NCBI GenBank assembly: GCA_020200995.1
Contig: JAIVHQ010000224.1
Span: forward strand, 1 to 19,130
Length of the DNA: 19,130 nucleotides
Source of the DNA: Flavobacteriales bacterium
GTDB taxonomy: Bacteria; Bacteroidota; Bacteroidia; Flavobacteriales_D; Cryomorphaceae
Direction of reading: 5' to 3'
Shown one piece after another: positions 16,030 through 19,130 of this stretch; within the stretch, counting starts at the first letter, position 1, and each line of letters begins with the position of its first letter. The notes beneath the pieces were generated by a model, which was not told the DNA's origin, searched no databases, and saw nothing but the letters and a program-made list of their open reading frames with translations. The translations under genes were made by a program, and so were the position numbers.

Positions 16030-16605
16030 TTAATTCTCTTTCTCGACCTGCATATAGCCGAGTTCGAGTGGTGTCTTTCTTCCGAAAATTTTCACCATTA
16101 CTTTTAATTTCTTTTTCTCCTCGTTCACTTCTTCGATTACACCGTTGAAATTATTGAACGGACCGTCGATTACTTTTACGCTTTCTCCGACCACGTATGG
16201 GATGTTAATTTCTTCTTCACTGTCTGCGAGCTCATCCACCTTACCGAGTATGCGGTTTACTTCAGTGTTTCTGAGCGGCACGGGCTCTCCTCCTTTTTCA
16301 GCTCCCAGAAACCCAATTACATTATTGATGCCGCGAATCAGGTGAGGCACTTCGCCCACGAGTTCCGCTTCTATCATGACATACCCGGGGAAGAAGTTCC
16401 GCTCTTTGCTCACTTTCTTACCATTCCGAATTTGAAATACTTTTTCGGTGGGGATGAGGACCTGCGATACAAAGTCCTGCAAGTTGGCACGGCTCACTTC
16501 AAGCTCAATAAGCTCTTTGGCGCGCTTCTCTTTGCCGCTGACGGCCCTCACGACGTACCATTTTTTACCGATTGACTCAGTCATAGTTTCTGTATTATTT
16601 GTCAT
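16030..16605 (-). CDS. nusG: Transcription elongation/antitermination factor NusG
   Basis: This 191-residue RNA polymerase-associated elongation factor couples transcription to translation through S10. The NGN domain starts KKWYVVRAVSGKEKRAKELIELE and includes the FFPGYVMIEAEL block. The KOW domain at the C-terminus reads VGESVKVIDGPFNNFNGVIEEVNEEKKKLKVMVKIFGRKTPLEL. I place the start at the ATG at 16605, where TGATG overlaps the secE stop codon by one base. A second ATG at 16584 (MTESIGKKWYVV) is a possible alternative. An upstream extension to 16647 would lie inside secE and is not supported. Confidence 0.92.
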   Translation of the reverse strand: MTNNTETMTESIGKKWYVVRAVSGKEKRAKELIELEVSRANLQDFVSQVLIPTEKVFQIRNGKKVSKERNFFPGYVMIEAELVGEVPHLIRGINNVIGFLGAEKGGEPVPLRNTEVNRILGKVDELADSEEEINIPYVVGESVKVIDGPFNNFNGVIEEVNEEKKKLKVMVKIFGRKTPLELGYMQVEKEN

Positions 16606-16835
16606 CAGCCCAAGGCCTGGTAGATGTATCCCAGGATTCCCTTCCACGAGAAACCGTCACCTGAAGCGACATTTACTCCGAAAAGGTAATCCATCAAAAA
16701 TATGATGAGTGCAATAATCACCGAGGCAATCAATACTAAGATGCTGCTGCTCTGGAGTTGCTTCCATGAAGGCCAGGTGACCTTGTGCACCAGCTCATCG
16801 TATGATTCTTTGAAAGTTGTTTTTAAACTTGCCAC
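16605..16835 (-). CDS. secE: Preprotein translocase subunit SecE
   Basis: This is the small inner-membrane subunit that clamps SecY in the protein-export channel. I choose the GTG start at 16835 (MASLKTTFKESYDELVHKVTWPSWKQLQ), giving 76 residues. Longer readings back to 16880 run through the mature tRNA-Trp and its CCA. The conserved amphipathic helix KESYDELVHKVTWPSWKQLQSS precedes a single transmembrane segment (SILVLIASVIIALIIFLMDYLFG), as in single-span SecE. A purine-rich AGAGAAAAA lies just before the GTG. The coding sequence starts only 12 bases after the tRNA CCA, so translation depends on tRNA processing. The stop codon overlaps the nusG start (TGATG). Confidence 0.9.
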   Translation of the reverse strand: MASLKTTFKESYDELVHKVTWPSWKQLQSSSILVLIASVIIALIIFLMDYLFGVNVASGDGFSWKGILGYIYQALG

Positions 16836-16847
16836 TTTTTCTCTTTT

Positions 16848-16923
16848 TGGCACGGGTGGAGAGGCTCGAACTCCCGACACCTGGTTTTGGAGACCAGTGC
16901 TCTACCAACTGAGCTACACCCGT
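16848..16923 (-). tRNA. tRNA-Trp (CCA), with encoded 3' CCA
   Basis: The cloverleaf is complete. The acceptor ACGGGTG pairs with CACCCGT, and the D arm is GCTC/GAGC. The anticodon arm CTGGT-CTCCAAA-ACCAG carries anticodon CCA, and the T arm is GGGAG-TTCGAGC-CTCTC. The discriminator is G, the TrpRS identity base in E. coli, and it is followed directly by an encoded CCA (16850-16848). It lies between tuf and secE. Confidence 0.96.
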
Positions 16924-16926
16924 TTA

Positions 16927-16976
16927 TTGACAGGGAAAGGTGGACACCCTAAACAGGTGTCCACCTTCGCTGTCAA
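16927..16976 (-). other. Long hairpin between tuf and tRNA-Trp, probable RNA processing site
   Basis: Left arm 16927-16933 (TTGACAG) pairs with 16970-16976 (CTGTCAA). After a three-by-two internal loop, 16937-16948 pairs with 16956-16967 in a perfect 12-pair stem (AAGGTGGACACC / GGTGTCCACCTT) around a seven-base loop. No T-run follows it on the minus strand, so it is unlikely to be a plain terminator. It starts 13 bases after the tuf stop and ends four bases before the tRNA-Trp 5' end. It fits a double-strand cleavage or mRNA 3'-end protection element. Confidence 0.65.
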
Positions 16977-16989
16977 AGGTTATTTAAAA

Positions 16990-18177
16990 TTACTTTACAA
17001 TCTCGGTAACCTGACCTGCACCTACTGTGCGGCCACCTTCACGGATTGCGAAGCGAAGACCTTTGTCCATCGCTACCGGTACGATCAACTCTACTTCGAT
17101 AGTAACGTTGTCGCCGGGCATTACCATTTCGCGGCCTTCGGGCAGGTTGATCTCACCTGTTACGTCCGTGGTGCGGAAGTAAAACTGTGGGCGGTACTTG
17201 TTGTGAAATGGAGTGTGACGTCCACCTTCTTCTTTCTTCAGTACGTAGATCTCACCTTTAAACTTGGTGTGAGGAGTGATTGATCCCGGCTTGGCAATTA
17301 CCATTCCACGACGAATCGCTTTCTTCTCAATCCCACGGAGGAGGAGTCCGACGTTGTCACCTGCTTCACCCCTGTTGAGGATCTTGCGGAACATCTCAAC
17401 ACCTGTTACTACAGACTTGAGTTTCTCCACTTGCATACCGATGATTTCAACTTCTTCACCCGAGTTTACAACTCCTGTTTCGATACGGCCTGTAGCTACT
17501 GTTCCACGACCTGTGATAGAGAATACGTCCTCTACCGGCATCAGGAAAGGCTTGTCCACATCGCGTGGAGGCATTTCGATCCAGGTGTCAACAGCTTCCA
17601 TCAGTTCTTCAACCGACTTTGACCACTTCTCATTTCCTTCGAGGGCACCGAGTGCCGAACCGAGGATAACCGGAGTGTTGTCGCCGTCATAGTCGTAGAA
17701 TGAAAGAAGCTCACGTACTTCCATCTCAACGAGCTCGAGGAGTTCTTCATCATCAACGAGGTCCACCTTGTTCAGGAAGACAACGATGCGCGGAACACCA
17801 ACCTGGCGTCCGAGAAGGATGTGCTCACGTGTTTGTGGCATGGGGCCGTCGGTCGCTGCTACCACGAGAATAGCGCCGTCCATCTGGGCAGCACCTGTTA
17901 CCATGTTTTTTACATAGTCGGCGTGACCGGGACAGTCAACGTGTGCATAGTGACGGTTTGCCGTGGTGTACTCTACGTGTGATGTATTGATGGTAATACC
18001 GCGCTCTTTTTCTTCCGGAGCGTTGTCGATAGAGTCAAAGCTCGCAAGCGCTGACAATCCTTTACTCGCAAGTACGGTAGTAATCGCTGCAGTCAGGGTA
18101 GTTTTACCGTGGTCAACGTGGCCGATGGTACCTATATTAAGGTGCGGCTTGGAGCGATCGAATGTTTCTTTAGCCAT
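16990..18177 (-). CDS. tuf: Elongation factor Tu
   Basis: This 395-residue GTPase delivers aminoacyl-tRNA to the ribosome. The G motifs are all present: G1 GHVDHGKT (19-26), switch I ERGITIN with Thr62, G3 DCPGH (81-85), G4 NKVD (136-139) and a G5-type GSAL. The beta-barrel domains 2 and 3 follow, ending REGGRTVGAGQVTEIVK. It starts with an ATG 62 bases after tRNA-Thr(GGT). The 62-base spacer shows no strong promoter, so it is probably carried on the tRNA transcript. Length and motifs are typical. Confidence 0.98.
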   Translation of the reverse strand: MAKETFDRSKPHLNIGTIGHVDHGKTTLTAAITTVLASKGLSALASFDSIDNAPEEKERGITINTSHVEYTTANRHYAHVDCPGHADYVKNMVTGAAQMDGAILVVAATDGPMPQTREHILLGRQVGVPRIVVFLNKVDLVDDEELLELVEMEVRELLSFYDYDGDNTPVILGSALGALEGNEKWSKSVEELMEAVDTWIEMPPRDVDKPFLMPVEDVFSITGRGTVATGRIETGVVNSGEEVEIIGMQVEKLKSVVTGVEMFRKILNRGEAGDNVGLLLRGIEKKAIRRGMVIAKPGSITPHTKFKGEIYVLKKEEGGRHTPFHNKYRPQFYFRTTDVTGEINLPEGREMVMPGDNVTIEVELIVPVAMDKGLRFAIREGGRTVGAGQVTEIVK

Positions 18178-18239
18178 AGCTATGGAAATTTAGTGGTTAT
18201 TGGGTTCTGTATATTTCAAGTGCAATAGTGCCGTGTTTG

Positions 18240-18311
18240 AGCCAATGACGGGAATTGAACCCGTGACCTCTTCCTTACCAAGGAAGCGCTCTACCGCTGA
18301 GCTACATCGGC
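18240..18311 (-). tRNA. tRNA-Thr (GGT)
   Basis: Acceptor GCCGATG pairs with CATTGGC (one G-U), the D arm is GCTC/GAGC, and the anticodon arm CTTCC-TTGGTAA-GGAAG gives anticodon GGT. The T arm is CGGGTTCAATTCCCG. The discriminator is T and CCA is not encoded. It is the fourth tRNA of the operon and the one nearest tuf, like E. coli thrT. Confidence 0.95.
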
Positions 18312-18319
18312 TTAAAGTT

Positions 18320-18393
<74 letters not shown>

Positions 18394-18422
18394 TTCTTTA
18401 AAAACAAAAAATGATAAAAAAG

Positions 18423-18504
18423 TGGGGAGAGCAGGATTCGAACCTACGAAGCCGTTGGCAACAGATTTACAGTCTGTCCTCGTTGACCGCTTGAGTATCT
18501 CCCC
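18423..18504 (-). tRNA. tRNA-Tyr (GTA)
   Basis: This is a class II tRNA with a long variable arm. Acceptor GGGGAGA pairs with TCTCCCC, and the discriminator is A. The anticodon arm ACAGA-CTGTAAA-TCTGT gives GTA, followed by the variable arm GCCAACGGC and the T arm CGTAGGTTCGAATCCTGC. CCA is not encoded. It corresponds in place to E. coli tyrU. Confidence 0.95.
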
Positions 18505-18533
18505 AATCTTAATCATTTTAATATAAAACAGAG

Positions 18534-18607
18534 AGCCGATGGAGGGACTCGAACCCACGACCTGCTGATTACAAATCAGCTGCTCTAGCCAGCTGAGCTA
18601 CATCGGC
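18534..18607 (-). tRNA. tRNA-Thr (TGT)
   Basis: Acceptor GCCGATG pairs with CATCGGC, the D arm is GCTC/GAGC, and the anticodon arm GCTGA-TTTGTAA-TCAGC gives anticodon TGT. The T arm is GTGGGTTCGAGTCCCTC. The discriminator is T and CCA is not encoded. It is the first gene of the tRNA-tuf operon, corresponding in place to E. coli thrU. Its first 15 bases match those of the other tRNA-Thr. Confidence 0.95.
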
Positions 18608-18830
18608 ATCTATAATACAAATTCAGGTGAAAAGAACGTTTTGGGCACAATGCCCTTGCCTTCCTTAAAAAGGTCTGCAAATGTATAAAAGTTTCCCGCA
18701 CAAAAATAGTGATTCATCAAAAATCTTGATACTGATATTTTCAGGCGCTGCAAAGCCAAATTTGAATCAATGAAAAATATACACATAACAATGAATTACA
18801 GTGATATAGAACAAAATTGCTGCAGAAGAT
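18608..18830 (-). other. Leader and promoter region of the tRNA-tuf operon, no gene seen
   Basis: This A/T-rich stretch holds no convincing reading frame. It contains a candidate -7 box (18678-18685), a small hairpin GGGCA-TTG-TGCCC (18655-18643) in the presumed leader just before the first tRNA, and otherwise nothing I recognise. Together with 18831-19130 it makes about 520 bases without a firmly supported gene. Confidence 0.5.
18678..18685 (-). promoter_or_regulatory. Candidate -7 element (TACATTTG) for the tRNA-tuf operon
   Basis: The minus strand reads TACATTTG, an exact match to TAnnTTTG, about 70 bases upstream of the first tRNA. A TTTTTG sequence lies 15 bases further upstream, a little closer than the usual -33 spacing. 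This is the best promoter candidate for the whole run of tRNA, tuf, secE-nusG and possibly the ribosomal protein genes. Confidence 0.5.
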
Positions 18831-19067
18831 TCAGGAAAATCCCGAACCTTTCCCGGGCCGCGCCGCAAAAATAATTTGTGAAGTTCCAATTATTGCCCCT
18901 TGCGGAATGGGCACGTTTTCCGATTGAAGATCGAATTTAGCAGTAAATATGACCTTTCTTCCTGTGAGCGTTTTCCGCCATACCGATGTAATCTTCGACG
19001 GATGCCCCGGCACCCCGGGATCACTCGAATTTTCGATTGTGATTTGGGAGCATTCTCTTTGTGGCAT
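18831..19067 (-). CDS. Doubtful small ORF, 78 codons
   Basis: An ATG at 19067 opens a 78-codon frame (MPQRECSQITIENSSDPGVPG to GKGSGFS). The second half (GRKVIFTAKFDLQSENVPIPQGAIIGTSQIIFAARPGKG) alternates in a beta-strand-like way and its codons are not obviously noncoding. I recognise no family, signal peptide or catalytic motif. It starts 23 bases after a terminator hairpin, with no promoter motif seen. The same frame stays open to the right edge through that hairpin, so it may also be a chance frame. It could be a small hypothetical protein or nothing. Confidence 0.25.
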   Translation of the reverse strand: MPQRECSQITIENSSDPGVPGHPSKITSVWRKTLTGRKVIFTAKFDLQSENVPIPQGAIIGTSQIIFAARPGKGSGFS

Positions 19068-19089
19068 GAATAATGAAAATAGAAGCGGG

Positions 19090-19119
19090 CAATAAAAAAC
19101 GCCGTCTCTCGACGGCGTT
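19090..19119 (-). terminator. Intrinsic terminator for a minus-strand gene beyond the right edge
   Basis: AACGCCGTC (19098-19106) pairs perfectly with GACGGCGTT (19111-19119) around a four-base loop. On the minus strand the hairpin is followed by a six-T run (19099-19094) and more A/T. Its direction means it ends a minus-strand transcript coming from the right of the window. In Bacteroidota the neighbour upstream of these tRNAs is often a ribosome hibernation factor gene, but it is not in view. Confidence 0.75.
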
Positions 19120-19130
19120 CCAAAATATAC

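Noticed and set aside
16606..16647. Extended nusG start giving 205 residues
   Set aside because: The added residues lie inside secE and are not NusG-like; the TGATG overlap gives a better start at 16605.
16836..16880. secE start upstream of 16835
   Set aside because: It would place coding sequence inside mature tRNA-Trp and its CCA end.

Overview
The window reads as a stretch of a Bacteroidota chromosome, most likely Flavobacteriales-like. The reasons are the protein flavour of RpoB, RpoC and EF-Tu, a DUF3467 gene directly after rpoC, TAnnTTTG-type promoter elements, and the lack of strong Shine-Dalgarno sites. The genus cannot be told from sequence alone. Most of the window is housekeeping DNA. 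I do not see a new defence, mobile or biosynthetic system, and no CRISPR array, IS element or phage gene.

Left part (1-5257, plus strand): the C-terminal end of an FtsX-type ABC permease; a PLP-dependent cystathionine beta-synthase/cysteine synthase-like enzyme with C-terminal CBS domains; a BtuF-like metal/cobalamin-binding protein with no visible signal peptide, which overlaps the previous gene by one base (TAATG); and a large patatin-POTRA-barrel outer membrane protein resembling type Vd secretion proteins. The last gene converges on the right-hand operon.

Right part (5322-18607, minus strand, read right to left): tRNA-Thr(TGT), tRNA-Tyr(GTA), tRNA-Gly(TCC), tRNA-Thr(GGT), tuf, tRNA-Trp(CCA), secE, nusG, rplK, rplA, rplJ, rplL, rpoB, rpoC, then a terminator hairpin and a DUF3467 gene. 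This is the ancient translation/transcription supercluster. Its four leading tRNAs and tuf are in the same order as E. coli thrU-tyrU-glyT-thrT-tufB. Strong hairpins lie between tuf and tRNA-Trp, between nusG and rplK (where an L1 operator would be expected), and between rplL and rpoB (where an attenuator or processing site would be expected).

The main anomaly is in rpoC. The reading frame breaks at about 7654, and roughly 40-46 codons that are near-universal in beta' (the segment just before the bridge helix, including the F-loop) are absent. Both flanks are otherwise intact. Since beta' is essential, an assembly or sequencing deletion is the likeliest explanation.

Right edge (18608-19130): the leader and promoter region of the tRNA-tuf operon, one doubtful 78-codon ORF, and a minus-strand intrinsic terminator that probably ends a gene beyond the window.
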